Assembly (NCBI RefSeq): GCF_003672135.1
Contig: NC_039518.1
Location: 248,001-312,000, forward strand
DNA: 64,000 nucleotides
Direction of reading: 5' to 3'
DNA from: Ooceraea biroi
Taxonomy: Eukaryota; Arthropoda; Insecta; Hymenoptera; Formicidae
Positions 47,607-60,291 of this stretch are shown here, piece after piece; the first letter of the stretch is position 1, and every line of letters begins with the position of its first letter. A program made the translations under genes and the position numbers. The notes under the pieces were generated by a model. It made no database searches, was not told the DNA's origin, and saw nothing but the letters and a program-made list of their open reading frames with translations.

Positions 47607-47672
47607 GGTGAAGGCGATTATAACTGTGCCCCGGGGACAGAGTGCTCTTCATCTCGACTCTGAGGAGGATAG
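47607..47672 (+). pseudogene. URM1: Likely URM1 last exon with frame-breaking indels
   Basis: After the acceptor AATTTCAG the exon begins GGTGAAGGCGATTAT (G-E-x-D-Y), the residues that should follow DWELL. After a phase change, CTG…GACAGAGTGCTCTTCATCTCG reads L…DRVLFIST and the exon closes with GGA GGA TAG, the Gly-Gly carboxy end essential to ubiquitin-like carriers. Two indels are needed relative to the family: one base missing after GATTAT and two missing between ACTCTG and GGAGGA (a His codon is expected there). These may be assembly errors or true inactivation. Without the match to the exon at 44742 I would not have called it. Confidence 0.55.
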
Positions 47673-50106
47673 AAGGTACAAATTTCCAATATTGAAAATC
47701 GGACGGGGATAAAGTGCGATCCACTCAAACGTCGTGGACTCTTTTCGGAGTGTATATATAAAGAATTTTATGTATGCTTCAGAGATCGTTTCATATCGAC
47801 TGCGGCATGAGGGAATAAAGTGTTCTCTCCAAGGATATACTGTCTGTAATCAGTTTTAAATCATGATTGATTATAGAAAGAAAAATTTCTTTTTTGCGTC
47901 TATTAAAATAAATATCAGTAATTTTTCAACATTATTAGATTTAACCGATTTTGAAGTTTGGTTTACACACGCCGTTCTCTGTTACGTAAATTGCTATATA
48001 AATTTGATTTGTAAATTATCGTGGTCTATGAATTACAGGTGAGCAGGTTTGCCGTAAAATCGAAATTTTTAGATTGCATCAATTAATGGTCGTGAACACA
48101 GTCCGATTTTGTTTTTCGTCACGCGTGGATTGCATACGTCCTTGTTGGTTTTCACTAAAAAACATGTATGTATATGGCGCGTAATATATAAAGTGGAGCT
48201 ATTGGAACATCACTTTTATCAGAATTGCGCGCGACCCAATGTGTGATCGATTTAATTAAAAGCGCAGCGGTCTGTTTTCGATAAACTGAGAAACTTGTAG
48301 ACGAATAAAACATGATTTGTATGATGTTATTTGCAGAAATTATTGTACTCATAAAATTATATTTTGTGTCAACATTGTCGTTCATTTACAAGCGTTTCAA
48401 GTCCAAAAGATGCGGAACGCTATTGCCGCATTATCCTTTGCAACCGTACGCATCCTCCTTCCAGTTTCCCAACTGTGAGTGCGATTTGACAGCAATGCGT
48501 GCCTCTTACATATATTACAGGCTCGAGTAACTTTACGTACGTTGCGTCACAATTGCGTAACAGCTCGCGGTAACGCGCGCTTCTCTCTCGTTGAAGCGAA
48601 AGAGCCGGATGATGGAAAATCGATGGGAAAATTTTATCACAAGAAATTGCCAAATTGCGTTTTACGCCGATAAATACGTTCGATAGGAATGCCTGGCAGG
48701 TATAAAAAGCATTCTAAACTTTTTAACTTTACAATTTAACGCACACAGTGTGTTATATGTATAGTTCTCGTTTCTCATCACACGACATATCATTTCTCTG
48801 AGTTTTAACGTAAACGTATGTTTGCGCGTGATCACGTAAGCGAAAAATTTCCAATAATGAACGCAAGAATTGCATGTATTCCACGTTTTTTCGAGCACGT
48901 GAATGGCTAATTAAAGCAGGCGCGGTCGCATTTATGCAAGTCGTGGGGACCAAGGCTGTGCCTCGTTAGTCTATCCAGTTCGTAGTTCGGAGCGCGCGTC
49001 TATGAAATAGATTTTGCGATATCGGAACCAATCAGTCGCGAATGCCGGATCGATGGGCCGCCTCTACACCGTATAATAATCTAGCGTTACACAATGGCAC
49101 CAATTAATCACGCGCATGAGCTGCGCGGAAAATCGGGGAAAAGATCCTAACGAGAGAGCGCCAATCGGGAACGACCAGGAGCAACGGCATCCATCTCTCT
49201 CTTTTCCTCCCTCTCTTTCTCTCTCTTCCGTGCACTTTCCGATTCTCTCGTCGCACGTGTACGCGAGCATGCGAAACGCATCCGCCTATCAACGAGAGCC
49301 CGAGTGTGTCGCAATCGCTAATGGCCCGGCGGGGTTGGATGGTCCAGTGATTAATTGTGTCACCCGTGATTACATTACGGATGCTGCGGATCCACTATAT
49401 TATATACGGTCATACGTGCGTGCAACGCGGACGGATTGCACGCATTACGTGCTACGCGCCGCGTTCACGCGCGTGTTTGCCGTACGCTCGGAGGGGTAAC
49501 GCGCTCGTACGTGCCCGTAGCAAGTCGGTCGCGACGGGGATGGATACGTGCCCCAATGATACCGGCCACGGTCGCGGTCCGAGTCCGCTAATCTGTGATT
49601 GCCGATTACGCGCGAAGAAACGGTCCCCCGCTAATGCCGCCACCCTTTACTCGCCGCGGCTCGCTGTCGCGCAGCATCACAAACCCTTCCCCTGTTTATC
49701 CACGACGCGCGTCTCGTTGATATTCCGAGCCGTCTGGGAGCATTCGCACGCACGTACTTCACGGTCCATAATCTATACATATGTCGTGGAGCTCTCTATC
49801 CTTCCAGAGGGTGGTTTTGTGAGTAGCGTATGAACGGGGTGGATTCCTTATTTAAATGTGAAACTTCCAAGGAAAAATTCTTTTGAGCGCTGTACAAGTT
49901 ATTGAAAATTAGGAGCTTTCCGTGAATTAAGCTCTCGAGAATTTTCAGCACAAAGTAGAGATCAAAATAATTGTTATAGTAAAATCTACATATACAGTAA
50001 AATGTACTTTATGTTAAGTATGTAAAAATGTTTTTTCTTTCATTTTTGATCTTCAATTTTGTGAAATAGGAAAACAAAGTAAAATTAAGTCTTGATATTT
50101 ACATTA
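47673..50106. other. Host intergenic sequence
   Basis: AT-rich to about 48900, then more CpG-rich (49000-49800), with a pyrimidine run near 49195-49229. Frames up to 158 codons (49357-49833) overlap others on both strands and show no motif. A mariner polymer starts at 50109. Confidence 0.45.
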
Positions 50107-50108
50107 TA

Positions 50109-53100
50109 TTGGGTTGGCCAAAAAGTAATTGCGTTTTTTTCCAATAGATGGACATACGTGTCTTGAAATGTAACTAACTTCATTCTAAACCGCAAATTCA
50201 TTATGTAGGTTAACAACTCACAGTTCAAGCTTGTTTTAGAAAAAGAAAGTACACGATTTCGTTAACAATTGTTTGTTTGCCGTCGATTTCAAAATGGAAA
50301 ATCAAAAAGAACATTTTCCTCATATTTTGTTTTATTACTTCCGAAAAGGGAAAAACGCTGTGCAAGCTCATAAAAAGTTATGTGATGTACATGGCGAAGA
50401 TGCTTTAAATCTGCGGCAGTGTCAAAATTGGTTTACTAAATTTCGATCTCGAGATTTTAATGTGAAAGATGCACCACGCTCAGGAAGGCCAATCGAAAAT
50501 GATGACAAAATAAAGGCACTGATCGATTCTAATCGGCGTTTAAGGACACGAGAGATTGCTGAGAATCTTAACATATCGAAATCGAGTGTTGAAAACCATT
50601 TAAAACGACTTGGATGCATTAGTAAGCTCGATATTTGGGTACCACATGAGCTCAAAGAAATTCATCTCACTGAGCGTATTGACATCTGCGATTCTCTTTT
50701 GAAACGTGAGGAAAATGATCGATTTTTGAAACGTATGATAACGGGCGACGAAAAATGGATCGTCTACAACAACGTCAAACGAAAACGATCGTGGAGCAAG
50801 CGTGATGAACCTGCTGAAAGCACTTGAAAAGCATATATTCACCAAAGAAAGATTACGCTGTCAGTCTGGTGGGACTTTAAAGGTATTGTGTATTTTGCAA
50901 GGAATCGAACCATTAATTCAGACGTATACTGTCGTCAACTGGATAAATTAAATGATGCCATCAAACGGAAACGTCGAGAATTGGTGAATCGCAAAGGTGT
51001 TGTGTTTCACCATGATAACGCTAGACCACGTACAAGTTTGGTCACTCGTGAAAAATTGTTGCAGCTTGGATGGGATGTGTTACCATGATGTTACCACATC
51101 CACCATATTCGCCAGACCTGGCACCATCAGATTACCATTCGTTTCGTTCTTTGCAAAACGCCTTGAATGGTAAAACCTTTACTGCTGATGAGGATATGAA
51201 ATCGTTGTTGGAATTGTTTTTTGCTGAAAAAGATAAGAACTGTTTTGAGCGCGGAATCATGAAGTTGCCTGAAAAATGGCAAAAGATAATCAAACAAAAT
51301 GGACAATGTATTGTTTAATAAAGTTTTTGTTTCCCATGAAAAATTAGCCTTTTATTTATATAAAAAAAACGCAATTACTTTTTGGCTAACCCAATATATG
51401 GCGAAGATGCTTTAAAACTGCGGCAGTGTCAAAATTGGTTTACTAAATTTCGATCTCGAGATTTTAATGTGAAAGATGCACCACGCTCAGGAAGGCCAAT
51501 CGAAAATGATGATGACAAAATAAAGGCACTGATCGATTCTAATCGGCGTTTAAGGACACGAGAGATTGCTGAGAATCTTAACATATCGAAATCGAGTGTT
51601 GAAAACCATTTAAAACGACTTGGATACATTAGTAAGCTCGATATTTGGGTACCACATGAGCTCAAAGAAATTCATCTCACTGAGCGTATTGACATCTGCG
51701 ATTCTCTTTTGAAACGTGAGGAAAATGATCGATTTTTGAAACGTATGATAACGGGCGACGAAAAATGGATCGTCTACAACAACGTCAAACGAAAACGATC
51801 GTGGAGCAAGCGTGATGAACCTGCTGAAAGCACTTGAAAAGCATATATTCACCAAAGAAAGATTACGCTGTCAGTCTGGTGGGACTTTAAAGGTATTGTG
51901 TATTTTGCAAGGAATCGAACCATTAATTCAGACGTATACTGTCGTCAACTGGATAAATTAAATGATGCCATCAAACGGAAACGTCGAGAATTGGTGAATC
52001 GCAAAGGTGTTGTGTTTCACCATGATAACGCTAGACCACGTACAAGTTTGGTCACTCGTGAAAAATTGTTGCAGCTTGGATGGGATGTGTTACCATGATG
52101 TTACCACATCCACCATATTCGCCAGACCTGGCACCATCAGATTACCATTCGTTTCGTTCTTTGCAAAACGCCTTGAATGGTAAAACCTTTACTGCTGATG
52201 AGGATATGAAATCGTTGTTGGAATTGTTTTTTGCTGAAAAAGATAAGAACTGTTTTGAGCGCGGAATCATGAAGTTGCCTGAAAAATGGCAAAAGATAAT
52301 CAAACAAAATGGACAATGTATTGTTTAATAAAGTTTTTGTTTCCCATGAATAATTAGCCTTTTATTTATATTAAAAAAAACGCAATTACTTTTTGGCTAA
52401 CCCAATATATGGCGAAGATGCTTTAAAACTGCGGCAGTGTCAAAATTGGTTTACTAAATTTCGATCTCGCGATTTTAATGTGAAAGATGCACCACGCTCA
52501 GGAAGGCCAATCGAAAATGATGATGACACAATAAAGGCACTGATCGATTCTAATCGGCGTTTAAGGACACGAGAGATTGCTGAGAATCTTAACATATCGA
52601 AATCGAGTGTTGAAAACCATTTAAAACGACTTGGATACATTAGTAAGCTCGATATTTGGGTACCACATGAGCTCAAAGAAATTCATCTCACTGAGCGTAT
52701 TGACATCTGCGATTCTCTTTTGAAACGTGAGGAAAATGATCGATTTTTGAAACGTATGATAACAGGCGACGAAAAACGATCGTCTACAACAACGTCAAAC
52801 GAAAAAGATCGTGGAGCAAGCGTGATGAACCTGCTGAAAGCACTTGAAAAGCAGATATTTACCAAAGAAAGATTACGCTGTCAGTCTGGTGGGACTTTCA
52901 AGGTATTCTGTAGTTTGAGCTGCTTGCAAGGAATCAAACCATTAATGCAGACGTATACTGTCGTCAACTGGATAAATTAAATGATTCCATCAAACAGAAA
53001 CGTCGAGAATTGGTGAATCGCAAAGGTGTTGTGTTTCACCATGATAACGCTAGACCACGTACAAGTTTGGTCACTCGTGAAAAATTGTTGCAGCTTGGAT

Positions 53101-55452
53101 GGGATGTGTTACCATGATGTTACCACATCCACCATATTCGCCAGACCTGGCACCATCAGATTGCCATTCGTTTCGTTCGTTGCAAAACGCCTTGAATGGT
53201 AAAACCTTTACTGCTGATGAGGATATCAAATCGTTCCTGGAATTGTTTTTTGCTGAAAAAGATAAGAACTTTTTTGAGCGCGGAATCATGAAGTTGCCTG
53301 AAAAATGGCAAAAGATAATCAAACAAAATGGACAATATATTGTTTCATAAAGTTTTTGTTTCCCATGAAACATTCGCCTTTTATTTATATAAAAAAAAAC
53401 GCAATTACTTTTTGGCCAACCCAATATATGGCGAAGATGCTTTAAAACTGCGGCAGTGTCAAAATTGGTTTACTAAATTTCGATCTGCAGATTTTAATGT
53501 GAAAGATGCACCACGCTCAGGAAGGCCAATCGAAATTGACGATGACAAAATAAAGGCACTGATCGATTCTAATCGGCGTTTAAGGACACGAGAGATTGCT
53601 GAGAATCTTAACATATCGAAATCGAGTGTTGAAAACCATTTAAAACGACTTGGATACATTAGTAAGCTCGATATTTGGGTACCACATGAGCTCAAAGAAA
53701 TTCATCTCACTGAGCGTGTTGACATCTGCGATTCTCTTTTGAAACGTGAGGAAAATGATCCATTTTTGAAACGTATGATAACAGGCGACGAAAAATCGAT
53801 CGTCTACAACAACGTCAAACGAAAAAGATCGTGGAGCAAGCGTGATGAACCTGCTGAAAGCACTTGAAAAGCAGATATTCACCAAAGAAAGATTATGCTG
53901 TCAGTCTGGTGGGACTTTAAAGGTATTGTGTATTTTGAGCTGCTGGCAAGGAATCAAACCATTAATTCAGACGTATACTGTCGTCAACTGGATAAATTAA
54001 ATGATGCCATCAAACGGAAACGTCGAGAATTGGTGAATCGCAAAGGTGTTGTGTTTCATCATGATAACGCTAGACCACGTACAAGTTTGGTCACTCGTGA
54101 AAAAATGTTGCAGCTTGGATGGGACGTGTTACCACATCCACCATATTCGCCAGACCTGGCACCATCAGATTGCCATTCGTTTCGTTCTTTGCAAAACGCC
54201 TTGAATGGTAAAACCTTTACTGCTGATGAGGATATCAAATCGTTGTTGGAATTGTTTTTTGCTGAAAAAGATAAGAACTGTTTTGAGCGCGGAATCATGA
54301 AGTTGCCTGAAAAATGGCAAAAGATAATCAAACAAAATGGACAATATATTGTTTCATAAAGTTTTTGTTTCCCATGAAACATTCGCCTTTTATTTATATA
54401 AAAAAAAACGCAATTACTTTTTGGCCAACCCAATATATGGCGAAGATGCTTTAAAACTGCGGCAGTGTCAAAATTGGGTTACTAAATTTCGATCTGCAGA
54501 TTTTAATGTGAAAGATGCACCACGCTCAGGAAGGCCAATCGAAATTGACGATGACAAAATAAAGGCACTGATCGATTCTAATCGGCGTTTAAGGACACGA
54601 GAGATTGCTGAGAATCTTAACATATCGAAATCGAGTGTTGAAAACCATTTAAAACGACTTGGATGCATTAGTAAGCTCGATATTTGGGTACCACATGAGC
54701 TCAAAGAAATTCATCTCACTAAGCGTGTTGACATCTGCGATTCTCTTTTGAAACGTGAGGAAAATGATCCATTTTTGAAACGTATGATAACAGGCGACGA
54801 AAAATGGATCGTCTACAACAACGTCAAACGAAAAAGATCGTGGAGCAAGCGTGATGAACCTGCTGAAAGCACTTGAAAAGCAGATATTCACCAAAGAAAG
54901 ATTATGCTGTCAGTCTGGTGGGACTTTAAAGGTATTGTGTATTTTGAGCTGCTGGCAAGGAATCAAACCATTAATTCAGACGTATACTGTCGTCAACTGG
55001 ATAAATTAAATGATGCCATCAAACGGAAACGTCGAGAATTGGTGAATCGCAAAGGTGTTGTGTTTCACCATGATAACGCTAGACCACGTACAAGTTTGGT
55101 CACTCGTGAAAAATTGTTGCAGCTTGGATGGGATGTGTTACCATGATGTTACCACATCCACCATATTCGCCAGACCTGGCACCATCAGATTGCCATTCGT
55201 TTCGTTCTTTGCAAAACGCCTTGAATGGTAAAACCTTTACTGCTGATGAGGATATCAAATCGTTCCTGGAATTGTTTTTTGCTGAAAAAGATAAGAACTT
55301 TTTTGAGCGCGGAATCATGAAGTTGCCTGAAAAATGGCAAAAGATAATCAAACAAAATGGACAATATATTGTTTAATAAAGTTTTTGTTTCTCATGAAAA
55401 ATTCGCCTTTTATTTATATAAAAAAAACGCAAGTACTTTTTGGCCAACCCAA
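50109..55452 (+). mobile_element. Mariner polymer (family M3), five units
   Basis: Outer TIRs TTGGGTTGGCCAAAAAGTAA (50109) and inverted (ending 55452), with TA at 50107-50108 and 55453-55454. Units: 50109-51394 (5'-complete, 1286 bp), 51395-52405, 52406-53424, 53425-54433 and 54434-55452 (1009-1019 bp each). Each internal junction is CCAACCCAA|TATATGGCG, identical to that of the polymer at 37142-41496 but on the opposite strand. The later units lack the first ~280 bp of the transposon. All five carry the TGA after DEPAEST or an equivalent break. Confidence 0.95.
50294..55376 (+). pseudogene. Mariner transposase remnants in the five M3 units
   Basis: Unit 1 keeps the natural start (MENQKEHFPHILFYYFRKGK at 50294) and runs unbroken through both HTH segments, WVPHELKEIH and MITGDEKWIVYNNVKRKRSW to a TGA after DEPAEST. 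Units 1 and 2 have lost 9 nt within the ELLA segment. Units 1, 2, 3 and 5 have the 11-bp duplication before YSPDLAP; unit 4 (53895-54359) lacks it and reads through HHDNARPRTS to PPYSPDLAPSDCHSF and the C-terminus. Unit 3 has a two-base loss at GDEKRSSTT. Several units have DYHSF or DCHSF where DYHLF is usual. Confidence 0.88.
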
Positions 55453-55454
55453 TA

Positions 55455-56452
55455 GAACGTCATTTCCGTTCATTTTAGTGCCATTCCCTAAAATTATTCA
55501 TAAGATCGTCGTAGTTTCCTTCTTTGTCCCATCCGGCTATTTAAACGCTCGCGTGGCCCGGTCTACCATCAGACGGAAGCTAGACAGGTGCACAGACTCG
55601 CGGGGAATTAGATTCGGTGGTGTAGGTCTGGATTCTCGCAAAGATGAAATCGCGCCGGAGTAGCGCCGCCGTATTAAAGTTTCGCGACGTCCCTAACAGT
55701 TGTTTCACTTTTAAACGTAGGTATAATTTCTGTTATCTCCAACTGGCGCGCGGTGTGCGCCGCGCGATGCCGCGAAATATAAAATAATAAAGGGGCACGA
55801 CGAACGGGGCGGGAACTTTGGCCATTACGTCGAAGCAGTTTGGCGCTAACGCGTCTTCAACTTTTAACGGCTCGGCCTCGTATTTTGTATCCTTTCCCGG
55901 TTCGCCATCTCTTGCAATCCAAGCAGCCGGATCTCGCGCGCCAGATCACAATTTCAGGCGAATTACATTGAAATCGACGAGAGACTCCCTAGAATATCAG
56001 GCCGAATGTTTCAAACGAAGTTCAGACAGAACCGTGCCGAGTCGCCCGATGTCTGTATTTTTTTGCTCCGTCATTCGGTAATTACGTGGTACTTAGTCGC
56101 ATAATTACATTTAACCAGCGGCACCCTCGTGGGCAGCATATTTATTTCAGTTAACCACCGCTCGGCCATTTGGTTGCTAATCCTCTTAGCTGCTTCCTAT
56201 CTGGCATCCCGCCGCGCCGTTACGCGGTTTTTGTATTTCGATTTCTGTACGTACACTGTGATTAAGTTGTTTAATAAATGTACCCCAAGTATCTTTCGCC
56301 TACTAAATGTAATGAGCTTCATGTACAATGAATATGTCTTTATTCCTCCCTTTTACTACAATTAGGTGCAACAAGATATTATTTCGTGTATTTAAAAATG
56401 TCTTGTTATTAAAAGAAATGTTAAGGTAGCGTTACATCTTACACGAGACATT
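55455..56452. other. Host sequence without a recognised gene
   Basis: CpG-rich to about 56060, then AT-rich. Short frames (55818-56081, 56129-56365) have no known motif. It separates two mariner insertions. Confidence 0.45.
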
Positions 56453-56454
56453 TA

Positions 56455-57242
56455 TTAGGGGTGTGATTTAGTTTTGAGGGTTTTTTTGCTCAAAAACGCA
56501 TGTATTTAAATATGATAATGAATGGATACCTTAATCAAAATATTTTCCTTCGTTTTCTATAACTTTTTCCCATCTTTCTGGCAAGAGATGGATTCCACGA
56601 CGATCAAATGACTCTTCTTTTCAGTTGATCAATTCGTTGACGAATTTTCGCACTTCTTCGAAATTATGAAAGTGTGTATCCTCTAAAGCGTCTTGCATCC
56701 ACCGGAACAAATAATAATCGCATGGAGCAATGTCCGGAGAATACGCGGGGTGCGGTAAGACTTGCCATTCAAGCTCTAATAGTGTTTGTTCACTGATAAC
56801 GCAACGCGAGGTCGAGCGTTGTCACGAAGAAGAATCACTTTCCATCGGTTACTCGCAATTGGTGGTCGTTTTTGGTCCAATGCTTGCTTCAACTTGTACA
56901 ATTGGTGTCGATAACGATCAGTCGTGACAGTCTCGTGCGGATTTAACAGCTCACAGTACACTATCCCACCAAATAAAGAGCATTACTTTTGAACCGTGAA
57001 TATTGCGTCTCGGAGTGGATGTTGATGGTTCGCCTGAATCCACCCATGATTTTCCGCGTTTGGGATTATCAAAATAGATCCACTTTTCATCCCCAGTAAC
57101 AATCCGAGACAAAACTCTTTTTTTTTGCCTGGCGATCAACGAAATGCAAATGTTCAAATGGCACTTTCCGATAATTCATGTCGAACCCATTTCCCTTCTT
57201 TCTTAATTTTTCCATTTCATGTAAATGTTTGGTAACTGTTGT
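56455..57242 (-). mobile_element. Mariner fragment (family M1), 3' part
   Basis: Begins with the M1 TIR TTAGGGGTGTGATTTAG next to TA (56453-56454) and carries the C-terminal two-thirds of the transposase on the minus strand. Visible blocks: RIVTGDEKWIYFDNPKRGKSW, LLRDNARPRVA and YSPDIAPCD, in three frames. It stops at 57242 in the second HTH, where a copy of other host sequence takes over. The shared M1 frameshift after WWDS is present. Confidence 0.88.
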
Positions 57243-57450
57243 CGGCAGAAGCCAACGGACGTACGGGTGAGGAGGCAATCTCTGTCGGAACAATATTTAA
57301 ACTTCATTATAAAGCCAGCAGACCGAGAGCGTCCTGTTGCCTCTCGCTTTACTTTTTAACCGTCGCACCTCTCCTGCTTCTCGCCGCACCAACACAGTCT
57401 CTCATCTCGTCCTGACGTTATTTCGCGAGATAAAACAGCGGTGGTTCATC
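57243..57450. repeat. 208-bp copy of host sequence from 59979-60187
   Basis: The segment from CGGCAGAAGCCAACGGACG to CGGTGGTTCATC matches 59979-60187 except for one missing C (CCGTCGCACC against CCGTCCGCACC). It sits exactly between two broken mariners of different families. The right breakpoint lies in CGGTGGTTCATC, which fits both the copied host sequence and the mariner reading (ADEPP on the minus strand). Confidence 0.9.
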
Positions 57451-57954
57451 AGCGTTCAACCACTGATGTGAGCGTTTACGATTGTCGTAGAGTATCCACT
57501 TTTCATCGCAGGTCACAATTCGATTAAAAAAAGATCCATTTTTGTGACGGGAAAGCAAAGAAAGGGAAGCCTCTAGACGTTGCGCCTGCTGCGCATCGGT
57601 CGATTCGTGCGGGACCCATTTGTCCAACTTCTTTATCTTACCAATTGCAGCTAAATGAACCAATATGGTGAGTATGGAAACATTGAATATCGATGCCAAT
57701 TCACGTGTACTTTGAGAAGAATCGGACTCTACTACGGCTCTCAAGTGATCATTATCCACCTTCGTCTTTGGTCTTCCACGTGGCTCATTAGCGAGGCTGA
57801 AATCTCCATCTCTGAAGTTTTTGAACCAATTGCCCACCGTTGCTTTAGTTGAACCTTCACCAAATACAGCGTTGATATTACGAGCTGTCTCCGACACTGT
57901 GGTTCCACGGCGAAACTCATATTCATAAATCACACGAATTTTGGACTTTTCCAT
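57451..57954 (-). pseudogene. N-terminal half of a mariner transposase
   Basis: Starts MEKSKIRVIYEYEFRRGTTV at 57954 and covers the first HTH with VGNWFKNFRDGDFSL, the second HTH (QSTRELASIFNVSILTILVH), KKLDKWVPHEST (a variant of WVPHEL) and the first catalytic block VTCDEKWILYDNRKRSHQWL. VTCDEKWILYDN resembles cecropia-subfamily mariners. The second and third Asp blocks are absent; the reading continues a few residues into the copied host segment. About 168 genuine residues of an expected ~345. Confidence 0.88.
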
Positions 57955-58144
57955 AGTTCTATAAAAAAGAATCCACCAATAAAACTAATGAAGATATTTG
58001 AACAAACAAATATGACATTTGAAGAGCGAACATACATCTATCACACTAACCTAACCTGATATTGACGTCTGGCGCCAAATTTGAGATAACAAATGTTAAA
58101 GATGGCGCTTTTACATTTGTAAAGTTTCATACTTAATGACCCAA
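57451..58144 (-). mobile_element. Mariner fragment (cecropia-like), 5' half
   Basis: The outer end …CATACTTAATGACCCAA at 58144, followed by TA (58145-58146), is the 5' TIR of a different mariner family. The 5' untranslated part (about 57955-58100) and the transposase N-terminal half follow. The element is cut at about 57450 by the copied host segment, so its 3' TIR is missing. Confidence 0.85.
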
Positions 58145-58146
58145 TA

Positions 58147-60213
58147 TATTAGGCTAACATGTGCTGCCTGGGGAGTATCTTACGGTAACGATGATTATTT
58201 GACACGCGAGAGAATTGAAAATTGAGAGAAAGAGAGAAAAAGAGAAAGAGAGACAGTGAGGGGAACGTCGCGGGAAGGAAAATCCATTCGTCGGGACATG
58301 CTATTGATGAAGATTGCGGCTTGAGTTTAACCATGCCTGTTTTTTTTCAGGTGCATCGTTTTTTTGTAGGTTTCTGAGAGAATAGAGGCGCCGGACAACT
58401 CTGGCTTTTTTTCAACAATATCGCGAACGAATCAGTGTTTGCAGCGCGGTCGAGTTCGTGCTCGATGACGATCTCTCGATCGCTCTATCGATCCCGCATT
58501 GTCTCTTGCACTCGATGGAGCGCAAACGTAGGGATATACTATCGCGTCGCGTAAGCTCACGCGTTACGTTGCGTTATCGGACAACAAACGTGCCCGGCAA
58601 TTACATCGGACTTACACAGTTGACCGTAAGGGGAAGAAATGCTAGGCGAACGTGTAATTTAATCAGCGAGTTAGGACGTGCGAGGAAGGGGTCACAGGAG
58701 AGTCGCGAATCGATACCTTTCCGCTCGCATGGCCAGTTTTGTATTACTGTTATTATTATTTATAAAGCTGATAATCTGATTTACGATGTGACATCTTTCA
58801 TGCAAATTGTGAGCTCACGCGATTAATAATGTACACTCGCATTTTTACGAGCGCGCTTATCTTTGCGCAACGTTCGCGCGCCGTTTATTGATCCGCGGCG
58901 CATCGCGCATCGATTCCTTCATGCGCATTCAAAAATCCCGTGGAACATCATCGGTCGGATAGAAACTTTTCGGCCACTTCCTTCCGCTCGAACCGTCAAG
59001 GACGCAAAGTCGTTGACTCTCCGGAGACCCTCGGGAGGGCTGAGGGAGAAGGAGGGAAAGAATACTGGGGTTTCTCCCGCACGATGGGCAATAGCGGAGA
59101 TAATTGTCTCTCTCTTTCTCTCTCGTTTCTCGTCGCGTACATATATACGCAATGTATTTGTGTGCGTGTATATATTATATATACACGTCGCGGGACGGGG
59201 AAAGAGATACGAGGAGCGCGGCGCGAAACGAGAAGCAGTTATATTGCCAGGCTTGGTGCCAGAGGCCCTTGTAAAGCTACCCTGTGGCCTCATTATAATA
59301 AACCGCGAGGGGCGACATGACTTACGTTACAAATTGTCCGCGGCATTAGACTGTCGTTATGGGTACTTTCGAGTATATTTTTCACCCCGCGCTCGCGCCC
59401 CTGCCGAATCGGCCGGCGGATTATCGAGTCCCCGTTATTGAATCGCGTACTTACGATCGAGAACAGCAACGAGTCGTTCGGCTTAATGGCTCTTCTTATG
59501 TATAATACACGAACCTCGTGCAATGACGTAAACTAGGCGCTCTTTGTGCTTCGTCGAACAGAGAGATTTAGCGATTTCAAAATCGGATCGGACTCCCTCT
59601 TCACAAAAGTGTTAAGTCATAGCGCTTACACGCTGAAACGCTGCTTCGAAGATGACGCTCAGAGAACTTTCGCTGTACGAGCAATAATAACGGCGACGTT
59701 GTCAGCAAGCGAACTTTCCTCCGAACGCTGCGCGGCGGCGAGATCCTGCTGTCCTTATAATATCGTATCTGAATTAAAAACTTGCGCTGTCACGTAACAC
59801 TGCAGCGTCTTGGAAATAGTTAAAAAGTTATAAGAGACTCGCCGGACAATGTTAGGCATTCTTGCTTGCGAGCGGCGAGATTTCGAGCAATGGTACGGAC
59901 GAGCCACGGGTTACTCGGGGAAAAATAACGAAATAATGCTAATCCTGGATATTAAGTTGCTTAAGGTGACGAAAGAAGCGGCAGAAGCCAACGGACGTAC
60001 GGGTGAGGAGGCAATCTCTGTCGGAACAATATTTAAACTTCATTATAAAGCCAGCAGACCGAGAGCGTCCTGTTGCCTCTCGCTTTACTTTTTAACCGTC
60101 CGCACCTCTCCTGCTTCTCGCCGCACCAACACAGTCTCTCATCTCGTCCTGACGTTATTTCGCGAGATAAAACAGCGGTGGTTCATCCCCGCAGAATCTA
60201 TCGCACAGTTTAT
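58147..60213. other. Host intergenic sequence
   Basis: Contains an AG-rich run (about 58217-58259), TATA-rich stretches near 59165-59185, and the source (59979-60187) of the 208-bp copy at 57243. CpG-rich frames up to 192 codons (58863-59441) overlap opposite-strand frames and show no domain. No gene is called. Confidence 0.45.
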
Positions 60214-60291
60214 TATTAGGGGTGTGATTTAGTTTTGAGGGTTTTTTTGCTCAAAAACGCATGTATTTAAATATGATACTGAATGAATACC

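Noticed and set aside
49357..49833. 158-residue frame in host sequence
   Set aside because: No motif, several competing frames, and CpG-rich composition that lowers stop-codon frequency.
58863..59441. 192-residue frame
   Set aside because: Overlapped by a 124-residue frame on the opposite strand, low-complexity stretches, no domain; treated as chance.
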